From Gemmatimonadota bacterium (GTDB lineage Bacteria > Gemmatimonadota > Gemmatimonadetes > Gemmatimonadales > Gemmatimonadaceae): a stretch of 32,622 bases of DNA. Made by a program: the position numbers and the translations under genes. Shown piece by piece: positions 24,068 through 31,027 of the stretch; the stretch's first letter is position 1; the number at the start of each line of letters is the position of its first letter. A model generated the notes under the pieces. The model made no database searches and was not told where the DNA came from. It saw nothing but the letters and a program-made list of their open reading frames with translations. The stretch spans positions 1 through 32,622 of the forward strand of contig CANHNQ010000028.1 in the NCBI GenBank assembly GCA_947462095.1, given 5' to 3'.

Positions 24068-25591
24068 CTACGCGATCGCGTAGTTCATCATCATGCCCAT
24101 GTCCTCATGCACCATGTTGTGGCAGTGCATGAGGAAGCGTCCGCGGTAGCTGTCGAAGGTGGCGGCCACCGACACGCGCTCGCCGGGGTACACGAGGACG
24201 GTGTCCTTGAGGCCGCGCTCCCACGGCATGATGCGGGCGCGGCCACCGATACGTTCGACGACGCGGAACTGCACTTCGTGCATGTGGACGGGATGTGGAA
24301 ACGGGCTGTCGTTCACGAACGTCCACACTTCGGTATCGCCGAAGCGCACGGTTTCGTCGATGCGCTCCATGTCGAACTCGCGCCCGTTGATGGTGTGCTG
24401 CATCATCGCGCTGTTGAACTGAAACGTGCGGGTGCGCTTCGCCGTGCGCGGATCGGGTGTGACAAGGCGCGGAAGCGGGCGCGGCTTCCACGACACCGGC
24501 GTGACCGCGCGGTCGACGGTGAACTCCACGAGCGCCATCGCGGCCCCCTGTGCCACGCCGCCGGCGCCCATGCGCCCCATGCCCATGCCGCCACCCATCC
24601 CGCGGCCCATGCTCATGCCGCCCATGCGCGCGGGCGACTCGAACGCCGCCGACATCAGCATCACGCGTGAACCCACCGCGACGGTGCCGAAGTCGATCAG
24701 GAGGTCAACGCGCTCGCCCGTGCCCATGTCGATATGCGTGAGCGTTGCCGGTGCGGGCAGCAGGCCGCCGTCGTTGCCGATCAGCGTGAACGGCTGCCCG
24801 TTCGACAACGCGAGGCGCAGGATGCGCGACGTGGTCCCGTTCACCACGCGTACGCGGTACGTCGTCGTCTCGACCGATTTCGACGGCAGACGAATGCCGT
24901 TCGCGAACACCGCGTCGCCGAAGAAGCCTTCCATCTGTTCATGCATCGCGGGCTCGTACGCGAATGTGCTATCGGCCGCGAGCCTTCGGTCCTGAATGAA
25001 CAGCGGCAATTCGTGCTCGCCCTCCGGCAACCCCAGCGCATCCTCCGCCGCATCGCCGATCACGAGCAGACCGGCCATGCCGCGATAGACCTGCACGCCG
25101 GTGCGATGATGCGGATGGGCATGATACCAGTAGGTGCCGGCGCGATCGATCACCGGGAACTCATACTGGTAGGTGGCGCCGGTCGGTATCGCGAGACGCG
25201 GATGTCCATCGGCCATCTCGGGGACGCGCAGGCCATGCCAGTGCAGGATCGTCGGCTCGCTCAACGCATTCGCGAGGGTGATCCGTGCCGAGTCGCCGGT
25301 GCGCACGCGAATCGTCGGCCCCACCGGACCGTCGCCCGGGCTCCACGCCTCCACGGCGACCCCCGGTGCAATCTCGACACGGCGGGCGGCGGCCCGAAGC
25401 GTGAGGCCGTCGGCGGACACGCTGGCCGGCATCCGCAGCGGCGCCCGCTTAAATCGCGGCGGCAGCTCCGGCAGACCGAGCGCGCGGCGCAGACGGCCGG
25501 CGGCGGTGGGCATGGCGGCGACCGCTGGGTGAGAAGCAAGCGTGACGAGTCCCGCGACGCTGGCGTGGGCGATGAATCGGCGACGGTCCAT
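24068..25591 (-). CDS. Tat-exported multicopper oxidase with Met-rich segment (CueO-like)
   Basis: A 507-residue three-domain multicopper oxidase. The start at 25591 gives MDRRRFIAHASVAGLVTLA, a twin-arginine signal; the track start at 25627 adds twelve residues before it. All four copper-binding motifs are present: HWHG (H117, H119), YHAHPH (H157, H159), HPVHMHEVQF, and HCHNMVHEDMGM, which supply the trinuclear centre and the type 1 site with an axial methionine. Near residues 320-345 lies a glycine/methionine-rich segment (GGMSMGRGMGGGMGMGRMG), like the methionine-rich region by which CueO binds Cu+. The likely role is periplasmic Cu+ oxidation, though metal or phenol oxidation in general is possible. 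A structured leader precedes the gene. The PLC-like gene lies upstream on the same strand. Confidence 0.93.
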   Translation of the reverse strand: MDRRRFIAHASVAGLVTLASHPAVAAMPTAAGRLRRALGLPELPPRFKRAPLRMPASVSADGLTLRAAARRVEIAPGVAVEAWSPGDGPVGPTIRVRTGDSARITLANALSEPTILHWHGLRVPEMADGHPRLAIPTGATYQYEFPVIDRAGTYWYHAHPHHRTGVQVYRGMAGLLVIGDAAEDALGLPEGEHELPLFIQDRRLAADSTFAYEPAMHEQMEGFFGDAVFANGIRLPSKSVETTTYRVRVVNGTTSRILRLALSNGQPFTLIGNDGGLLPAPATLTHIDMGTGERVDLLIDFGTVAVGSRVMLMSAAFESPARMGGMSMGRGMGGGMGMGRMGAGGVAQGAAMALVEFTVDRAVTPVSWKPRPLPRLVTPDPRTAKRTRTFQFNSAMMQHTINGREFDMERIDETVRFGDTEVWTFVNDSPFPHPVHMHEVQFRVVERIGGRARIMPWERGLKDTVLVYPGERVSVAATFDSYRGRFLMHCHNMVHEDMGMMMNYAIA

Positions 25592-25610
25592 CTGCTGATC
25601 ATCGCGCAGA

Positions 25611-25663
25611 CCGACACAGCCGTGCATCGGGAAATCGCCCGGCTGTGTCGGGTGATTCCCCGA
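25611..25663 (-). promoter_or_regulatory. Structured leader of the multicopper oxidase gene: two interlocking inverted repeats
   Basis: Read on the minus strand, this leader holds TCGGGGAATC, then CCGACACAGCCG, then GATTTCCCGA, then CGGCTGTGTCGG, ending 19 nt before the oxidase ATG. The second and fourth segments form a perfect 12-bp stem (25640-25651 with 25611-25622). The first and third pair over 10 bp with a single G.U wobble (25654-25663 with 25627-25636). The stems interlock, so they are either alternatives or a pseudoknot. No T-tract follows, so a simple terminator is unlikely. A regulatory RNA or attenuator is an inference. Confidence 0.55.
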
Positions 25664-25686
25664 CGGTGCGATGTTCGGCGGCGGCG

Positions 25687-26679
25687 CTAGCGCCGCAACG
25701 CCATGAAGTCGGCGTACTGATCCGTCGCCACGAAGTCGACACCAGTCGCGATCGTGGCGCGCCAGCGGGCCGCCGCCGCGGCGCGTGATCCGAAGTTATA
25801 CGCGGCGGTAAACCCGCGGTCCTGGTCGGCAGCGAATCCGTCGAGCGTGTAGAAGCGGATCCAGAAGCCCTGCGCGTGTGCCCGCCGCACAAACGCGTGC
25901 AGTCGGATGGAATCGGCCGGCACCCACGCACCAGCGGTCGCCTGACCGCCCGCCTCGATCACGCTCCACGGAAAGTTCACCCATCGCGCGTAGTTGTCGG
26001 CGCGCGCCTCGATGTGCTGGGCGGGGGTCATCCGAATGGCGCGCCGCGCCCGCAACGCTTTCGTCGCGCCACGTACCGGCACGGGTGCCATCGCGCCGAA
26101 GGCGCGCAGCGAGGCCCCCACGGGCACGTCATCGTGAAAACGGCGGCGCTGCGCCGTATCGGAGCCGGTCAGCACCAACAGCGGCCCCACGCGAAACGGG
26201 GCGGGGGCGGCCGGTGTCGCGGTGCGCGGCGCGGTGGTGAGCCACGCCTCGTACTTCCCCAGCAGCGCCCACACGGCGTCGAGATGTGCGGGGGTGTTGT
26301 CCTTGAAGTCGAGATTGAGCGTGATCAGCGGCCACGTGTCACGCCGGTTCTCGGCGAGCGCGCGCTCCATCACGGGACGGATCGTCGCGAAGAAATGTGC
26401 ATCCAGCGTGGGGGCCCCATCCAGCGCATCATCGTCGTGCGCCACCACGGATACCGGCCCGGCCGCGCCAGCGGTCTGCCAGTGCAGATCCTGTTCGATC
26501 GCGACAGGCAGTCCGGTGGCGAGCGCCTCGTGGAGGCGGGTGCTCCACTGGCCCCGCTCGGGGTAGGCATTGTGAGCATCCAGCAGCACGCGGGCGCCTG
26601 GACCGAAGCCGTCGCCGGACTGCGCCACCATGAACGTGAGCGCCAACAGGGCCGCATATCGGAGGTGCGCGCGTGGCAT
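25687..26679 (-). CDS. Exported PLC-like phosphodiesterase (AIM6/PI-PLC-like TIM-barrel)
   Basis: A 330-residue protein starting MPRAHLRYAALLALTFMVAQS, a signal peptide. The mature N-terminus DAHNAYPERGQWSTRLHEALATGLPVAIEQDLHW and the following VSVVAHDDD and ITLNLDFKDN match the PLC-like phosphodiesterase superfamily: a histidine after strand 1, an acidic E-x-D pair after strand 2, then a second histidine. The C-terminal part (GFWIRFYTLDG ... GVDFVATDQYADF) closes the barrel as in glycerophosphodiester phosphodiesterases. It resembles the AIM6/Ca2+-dependent PLC-like branch more than classical GDPD. The substrate is unknown, perhaps a phosphodiester released from lipids. The track start at 26721 adds 14 residues ahead of the signal. 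It is divergent from the DUF4159 gene. Confidence 0.75.
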   Translation of the reverse strand: MPRAHLRYAALLALTFMVAQSGDGFGPGARVLLDAHNAYPERGQWSTRLHEALATGLPVAIEQDLHWQTAGAAGPVSVVAHDDDALDGAPTLDAHFFATIRPVMERALAENRRDTWPLITLNLDFKDNTPAHLDAVWALLGKYEAWLTTAPRTATPAAPAPFRVGPLLVLTGSDTAQRRRFHDDVPVGASLRAFGAMAPVPVRGATKALRARRAIRMTPAQHIEARADNYARWVNFPWSVIEAGGQATAGAWVPADSIRLHAFVRRAHAQGFWIRFYTLDGFAADQDRGFTAAYNFGSRAAAAARWRATIATGVDFVATDQYADFMALRR

Positions 26680-26763
26680 ACGGGAACAGGAAGGGGAGGT
26701 AGCCGAAGCGGGGGACCGCACACAAGTTACCCATCTCCCTTGGCCACGACAGCGTGAGGCAGC

Positions 26764-27522
26764 GTGACCCTATTCCCGCGGTTCCGTCCGTCGGTCCGTT
26801 CCGCGCTCTTTACACTCGCACTGCTGCTGATCGCGGCGCCGATCGCGTGGTCGCAACGGCAGCGCTTCAGGATCGAACCGAACGTGCCGTACGACGGGCG
26901 CTACACGTTTGTGCGGCTGCGCTATACGCAGGGCTATCGCATGGCCTGGAGTGCGGACTATCCGCAGATGGAGCGCAACTTCATGACCATCCTGGGCGAT
27001 CTCTCCACGCTGCGGCTGCACAAGAAGGGCAGCAATGTGCACGTGCTCGACGATCCGGCGCTCGGTCACTATCCGATCGCATATCTCACGGAGCCGGGCT
27101 ACTGGTATCCCACGCCGCAGGAAGCGGAAGCGCTCCGTCGCTGGATTCAGAAGGGCGGCTTCCTGATCGTCGACGACTTCTATTTCGACCGGCAGTGGGA
27201 TGTGTTCGAGCAGGCCATGATGGCCGTCCTGCCGAACGCGCGTATCATGCCGATGGACGTGTCACACCCGATCTTCAATACGTTCTTCCACATCAAGACG
27301 CTCGACGGGATGACCCACCCAGCCACGCCGCTGGCAAAGGCGGAGTACCTCGGCATCTACGAGGACAACGACCCCACGAAGCGGCTCCAGGTGATCATCA
27401 ACTACAACAACGACATCGGCGACTACATGGAGTGGTCGGGAGAAGGCTGGTATCCCGTGAACTTCTCCAACGAGGCGTACAAGTTCGCGACGAACTACGT
27501 GGTGTACGGGCTCACGCACTGA
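26764..27522 (+). CDS. DUF4159 domain protein, exported
   Basis: A 252-residue protein with a signal peptide (SALFTLALLLIAAPIAWSQ). The mature part is one DUF4159 domain: FTFVRLRYTQG-like start (seen as YTFVRLRYTQGYRMAWSADYP), YPIAYLTEPGYWYPTPQEAEALRRWIQKGGFLIVDDF and SHPIFNTFFHIKTLDG. The domain resembles a class I glutamine-amidotransferase-like fold, and in Bacteroidota and Gemmatimonadota such proteins often sit beside MoxR ATPase and von Willebrand A genes, but none is visible here. Function is unknown. GTG at 26764 follows GAGG by 4 nt. Its 3' end converges with the CxxCH protein gene, 24 bp apart. Confidence 0.83.
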   Translation: MTLFPRFRPSVRSALFTLALLLIAAPIAWSQRQRFRIEPNVPYDGRYTFVRLRYTQGYRMAWSADYPQMERNFMTILGDLSTLRLHKKGSNVHVLDDPALGHYPIAYLTEPGYWYPTPQEAEALRRWIQKGGFLIVDDFYFDRQWDVFEQAMMAVLPNARIMPMDVSHPIFNTFFHIKTLDGMTHPATPLAKAEYLGIYEDNDPTKRLQVIINYNNDIGDYMEWSGEGWYPVNFSNEAYKFATNYVVYGLTH

Positions 27523-27546
27523 CGCGGCCACCGTCGCGCTGCGGCT

Positions 27547-28881
27547 CTAGCGCGGAAAGTCGGGCTTCGTTGCGTGCAGGATCTCCAGAATGGCGGCGCG
27601 ATCACTCGCGTGCAGCTGCTTGAACTCCGTACTCGCATCGGCACCGGTTAGCACGTCGCGCAGCTGCCGATAGACTTCGCGCTTGGCCAGATCAGGCAGT
27701 GCATTGAAGCTGTCGGAATAGATCAGGAAGCTCAGCGGATACCGGAAGAGGCGCGTCTCGAGATCGAGATCCCGCAACGACCGGCCCTTCGCATCACGCG
27801 GCCCCGCTTGCACGAAGTCCTGCGCGTAGGTGGTGGTACCCGTCACCGGGCCATCCAAGGTAGCCTCGCCGACAAACAACATCGCGCGCACCAGCTTCTC
27901 CACGTCGCGGCGCAACCGGGCAGCGGGCCCGCCGCCCAGCTGCATACGCGCCGTGGTGTCGCGGCCACTCACGCGCGACATCGAGTCTTCGAGCACTGCA
28001 TCGGGCGCCGATTCGTGCACGGCCGTGATGAGGTTATGTACGACGGTCTGGTGCACGAGCACCATCAGCGCCACAATGTCGCTGTGCGCCGAGAGGTATG
28101 GCGCGGAATCGAACTTGCCGGTGAGATCGGTGCGCGCACTTTCCGCGTTCATGTTGAGCTGCGCGCGATACGCCGGCTTGTCGGTGATCTCGTGCGCCAA
28201 CTTCGGCGAGTACACGTTGCCGGCATGTCCGGCGGGACCGGCCGACCCGGTCACATACCAGCCCGCAAAGCGCTGCGTCATTGGGGTGGCGTCGGTGGTG
28301 CTGCCCTCATGCACGCCCACGACGGGATAGCCGTACCGATCGGTGAGTGTCGAGATCACCATAAACCCCGGCACGCCTCCGGTCGCCGAGCGCGACTGGT
28401 GACACATGAGGCAGGTGGTTGTCTCGCGCGAGAACACGGGACGGGCACGGGGCTCCTGACTCAACGTATAAAACACCGCGCCGCGCACCGGATCGACCGC
28501 CGCGACCTCGAGAAACGTGCTCTCCTGCACGTAGCCGATGTACGCATCGTCGTTGAAGTAGATCGCACGCGGCGACCACGGCGTGATCTTGTCGGTCTGC
28601 AGGCTGGTGCGCGAGAACACGAGCCCCTGCGACGACACAGGGATGTGCAGCGCCGTGAGCACCGCCGGCAGGTAGCCCAGGAGCGAGTCGTGGGCCATGA
28701 CCACCTCGCCGGCATCGATCTGCGCCTGCAGCCGCGCGATCGGATCGTGCGTGACCGGTGCCGACCGGCGCGACGGCCGCGTCACTGACGTCGGTGAGCC
28801 GCCGAGCGTGGCCGTTCCGGCACCGATCAGCGCAACGACGGCCGCGAAGGCGCCCAAGGGGCGCCACAATCTGCTATGCAT
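27547..28881 (-). CDS. Exported single CxxCH heme-motif protein of unknown function
   Basis: A 444-residue protein starting MHSRLWRPLGAFAAVVALIGAG, a signal peptide or anchor. One heme c attachment motif is visible, TTTCLMCHQS (C157, C160, H161), placed after a conserved-looking block: LPAVLTALHIPVSSQGLVFSR, PRAIYFNDDAYIGYVQ and AVDPVRGAVFYTLSQ. I recall similar proteins as uncharacterised in Acidobacteria and Planctomycetes; I know no assigned function. The long C-terminal half (about 200-444) is mostly helical, with further histidines that could act as the sixth heme ligand. It is the last gene of the six-gene minus-strand run, 73 bp after the MetX-like gene. The track start at 28920 adds 13 residues before the signal. 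Periplasmic electron transfer or sensing is an inference. Confidence 0.78.
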   Translation of the reverse strand: MHSRLWRPLGAFAAVVALIGAGTATLGGSPTSVTRPSRRSAPVTHDPIARLQAQIDAGEVVMAHDSLLGYLPAVLTALHIPVSSQGLVFSRTSLQTDKITPWSPRAIYFNDDAYIGYVQESTFLEVAAVDPVRGAVFYTLSQEPRARPVFSRETTTCLMCHQSRSATGGVPGFMVISTLTDRYGYPVVGVHEGSTTDATPMTQRFAGWYVTGSAGPAGHAGNVYSPKLAHEITDKPAYRAQLNMNAESARTDLTGKFDSAPYLSAHSDIVALMVLVHQTVVHNLITAVHESAPDAVLEDSMSRVSGRDTTARMQLGGGPAARLRRDVEKLVRAMLFVGEATLDGPVTGTTTYAQDFVQAGPRDAKGRSLRDLDLETRLFRYPLSFLIYSDSFNALPDLAKREVYRQLRDVLTGADASTEFKQLHASDRAAILEILHATKPDFPR

Positions 28882-28954
28882 CGTACCAAGAACGGTGGGA
28901 CCGCGTTCGTCCCCCCGCAACCAGCGATTCCCTCACAACGCGCAGCGCGCGCGA

Positions 28955-30079
28955 CTACGGACGCCGAGCGGGGGCGATCACACCGCCGGCCAGGAACGTC
29001 GCGATCGTTTCGTTGAGGAACCGTTTGTCCTCGGGGTTCGCCGCCGCGCCGGCGGGATGCCCCCACAGCGACGGGATCGGGACCAGCTGCACCTTCGGGA
29101 TGAACTGGGCTTCGTACCGCGCATCGCCGACCGGGAAATACAGGTCGGTTTCCGACGGCATGTACAGCACGGGCACCGTGATCGACCGCAGCGCCTGCTC
29201 GGTGTCACCGTTGAAGCCCGGCGTCGTGCCGACATCGTGCCGTTCCCACGTGTGGGCCTGCAGGATGTAGTTGTTCGCATCGGCCGAGAACCGCGTGCGC
29301 CATGACCGTACGAACTGATCGAACGTCGTGCCCGGACGCGCACTGCCCCGCCACAGTTCCTTACGCCACCATTCCTGCGAGTACAGCCACGCCGCCCACA
29401 CCATGCCGAACGCTTCCAGACCCGCCTTCGGCGGCGCCGTATAGTCACCGTTGTTGAACGAAGGGTCGGCGGTGATCGCGGCGATCTGCCCCTCGAGGCG
29501 CATGATGCCGTGTCCGTAGGTCTTCGCCGTACCCGACGTGGCCACGATGCGATCGGCAAAGGCGGGATAACTCACCGCCCACTGAAACGCCTGCTGCGCC
29601 CCCATCGAAAAGCCGATCACCGCGCGCAGGTGCGTAACCCCGAGCTGCTCGGTGAGGAGACGATGAACGATCTGCACATTGTCGCGGATCGTAGTCACCG
29701 GAAACCGCGGCCCATGAAACGGTTCCGGGGTATTGCTCGGCGATGACGACGCGCCGTTCCCGAACAGCTCCGTGGCCACCAGGAAGAGCGTGGCGGTATC
29801 GAGCGCCAGCCCCTCGCCGATCAGCCACTCGTAGCCATGATGATTGGCCATGTAGTGCGACGGCAGCAGCACCACGTTGTCACGCGCGGCATTGAGTCGA
29901 CCGTAGGTGCCGTACACGATCCGCGCCTCGGGCAACGTGACGCCGCTCTCGGTCGTGAAGTTCGTCACGACGAACTCGCCATGCGCGGCTTTGTGCAGCG
30001 GTGCGGCCTGAGCCGCGAGCGGCGAGGGGAGGAGCGCGGCCCCGAGGGCCAGCAGCACGGTCAGCGTGAGTCGTTTCAT
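28955..30079 (-). CDS. Exported alpha/beta hydrolase of the homoserine O-acetyltransferase (MetX) type
   Basis: A 374-residue protein with a clear signal peptide (MKRLTLTVLLALGAALLPSPLAAQA), followed by an alpha/beta-hydrolase domain like MetX: nucleophile elbow GFSMGAQQA (S158), the acid in PSETDLYFP (D312) and the histidine in WGHPAG (H341). MetX enzymes are cytosolic and use acetyl-CoA, so an exported member probably acts as a hydrolase or esterase rather than in methionine synthesis, and I give no gene symbol. ATG at 30079 is chosen because it begins the signal peptide; the track start at 30124 is upstream. It begins 7 bp after the SnoaL-like gene. Confidence 0.85.
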   Translation of the reverse strand: MKRLTLTVLLALGAALLPSPLAAQAAPLHKAAHGEFVVTNFTTESGVTLPEARIVYGTYGRLNAARDNVVLLPSHYMANHHGYEWLIGEGLALDTATLFLVATELFGNGASSSPSNTPEPFHGPRFPVTTIRDNVQIVHRLLTEQLGVTHLRAVIGFSMGAQQAFQWAVSYPAFADRIVATSGTAKTYGHGIMRLEGQIAAITADPSFNNGDYTAPPKAGLEAFGMVWAAWLYSQEWWRKELWRGSARPGTTFDQFVRSWRTRFSADANNYILQAHTWERHDVGTTPGFNGDTEQALRSITVPVLYMPSETDLYFPVGDARYEAQFIPKVQLVPIPSLWGHPAGAAANPEDKRFLNETIATFLAGGVIAPARRP

Positions 30080-30086
30080 CGTGGAG

Positions 30087-30611
30087 TTATGGCACCGCCG
30101 TGAGCGAACAGCCAGCCCCCGCACACGTCAGCGCCACGAACACTTCGGAGCGGATCAGCCAACGCCCGTCGCGCTTCACCCACTGCGCCGAGAATTTCCC
30201 ACCGATGATAACGGGGCCATTGGGGGTCCCCTCGCGTCCTTCCCACACACCGGTCTCGAACGCGAGCGGCCACTGTGCGCTCACCTCGACCTCGTTCGGG
30301 ATACGCCGGTACACGATCCGCGGCGTCGTGGCCGCGGCGCCGGAGGCCGGCGCGCCGGCGGGCGGCTCGAACGCCGCGCGGGCGGCCGCGCGGCCGGACA
30401 CCGGCGCGCCGAGGGCGCGGCGCACGGTGATGTCGTCGGTCCAGAACGCCGTGACCGCGTCGAGATCACCGGCAGCGATCGCGTCGTTCTGCGCGGCGCG
30501 TGCCGCGCGCACCGCTTGTGCGTCGGGCGCGACCGATTGGGCCGCGGCATCGGGTGCGCCGGTGTGCATCACGACCACACCCAGCAGCATGCAAGCAAGA
30601 GAAAGGCGCAT
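30087..30611 (-). CDS. Exported SnoaL/DUF4440-like (NTF2 fold) protein
   Basis: A 174-residue protein starting MRLSLACMLLGVVVMHTGAPDAAAQS, a signal peptide. The mature part starts with a helix, VRAARAAQNDAIAAGDLDAVTAFWTDDITVRRALGAPVSG, the usual opening of SnoaL-like/DUF4440 cone-shaped NTF2 folds, and ends with SAQWVKRDGRWLIRSEVFVAL, the matching final strands. Members bind or convert small hydrophobic compounds, but many have no known activity. The longer ORF from 31064 reads through the ABM gene in another frame. It starts 11 bp after the ABM gene and ends 7 bp before the MetX-like gene. Confidence 0.85.
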   Translation of the reverse strand: MRLSLACMLLGVVVMHTGAPDAAAQSVAPDAQAVRAARAAQNDAIAAGDLDAVTAFWTDDITVRRALGAPVSGRAAARAAFEPPAGAPASGAAATTPRIVYRRIPNEVEVSAQWPLAFETGVWEGREGTPNGPVIIGGKFSAQWVKRDGRWLIRSEVFVALTCAGAGCSLTAVP

Positions 30612-30622
30612 CGCACGGCGCG

Positions 30623-30982
30623 TCAGCGGTGGAATCCGGCAGCCTGCCCCAGATACGTGGGGCGCAGCACCGAGAGCGCACGCTGCACCGCCGCGTCGGG
30701 CGAGCCATATACGGTGCATCGCGTCGGGGTGAGCAGCGACATGAACCGGCCGGCGAATCGTGCACCGAAGGTCGTGCAGTGCGCGAGCGCCGCCGCGGAA
30801 TCGGCATAGCGCTCCACCAGATGACACGTACTGCCCTCGGCATTCATGTACCACTCGTACGCCACCGTTCCGGGCTCGTTGGCGTGGGTGTTGGATACCA
30901 TCTCCTCCATCAGGGTGCGGAGCTCGTCCGAGCGCCCCGGCTGCACCTGCATCTCCATCACCCAGCTCACCGGTCCGCCCAT
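30623..30982 (-). CDS. Antibiotic biosynthesis monooxygenase (ABM) domain protein
   Basis: A 119-residue protein with a ferredoxin-like ABM fold: MEMQVQPGRSDELRTLMEEMVSNTHANEPGTVAYEWYMN, then TCHLVERYADSAAALAHCTTF. Quinol monooxygenases and heme-degrading enzymes share this domain, but many members are of unknown activity. It has no signal peptide. ATG at 30982 follows CAGGGAG, a good ribosome site. It lies 45 bp after the NRAMP-like gene and 11 bp before the SnoaL-like gene, so it is probably in the same transcript. Confidence 0.87.
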   Translation of the reverse strand: MGGPVSWVMEMQVQPGRSDELRTLMEEMVSNTHANEPGTVAYEWYMNAEGSTCHLVERYADSAAALAHCTTFGARFAGRFMSLLTPTRCTVYGSPDAAVQRALSVLRPTYLGQAAGFHR

Positions 30983-31027
30983 AACGCTCCCTGAGAAAGA
31001 GTCCGCGATGCCGTTGGTGCATCCGCG

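Noticed and set aside
1279-25591. A copper-resistance island joining the HMA-copA genes and the multicopper oxidase
   Set aside because: More than 20 kb of unrelated genes, including all of nuo, separate them, and there are no mobility genes; a shared role is possible but not a single locus.
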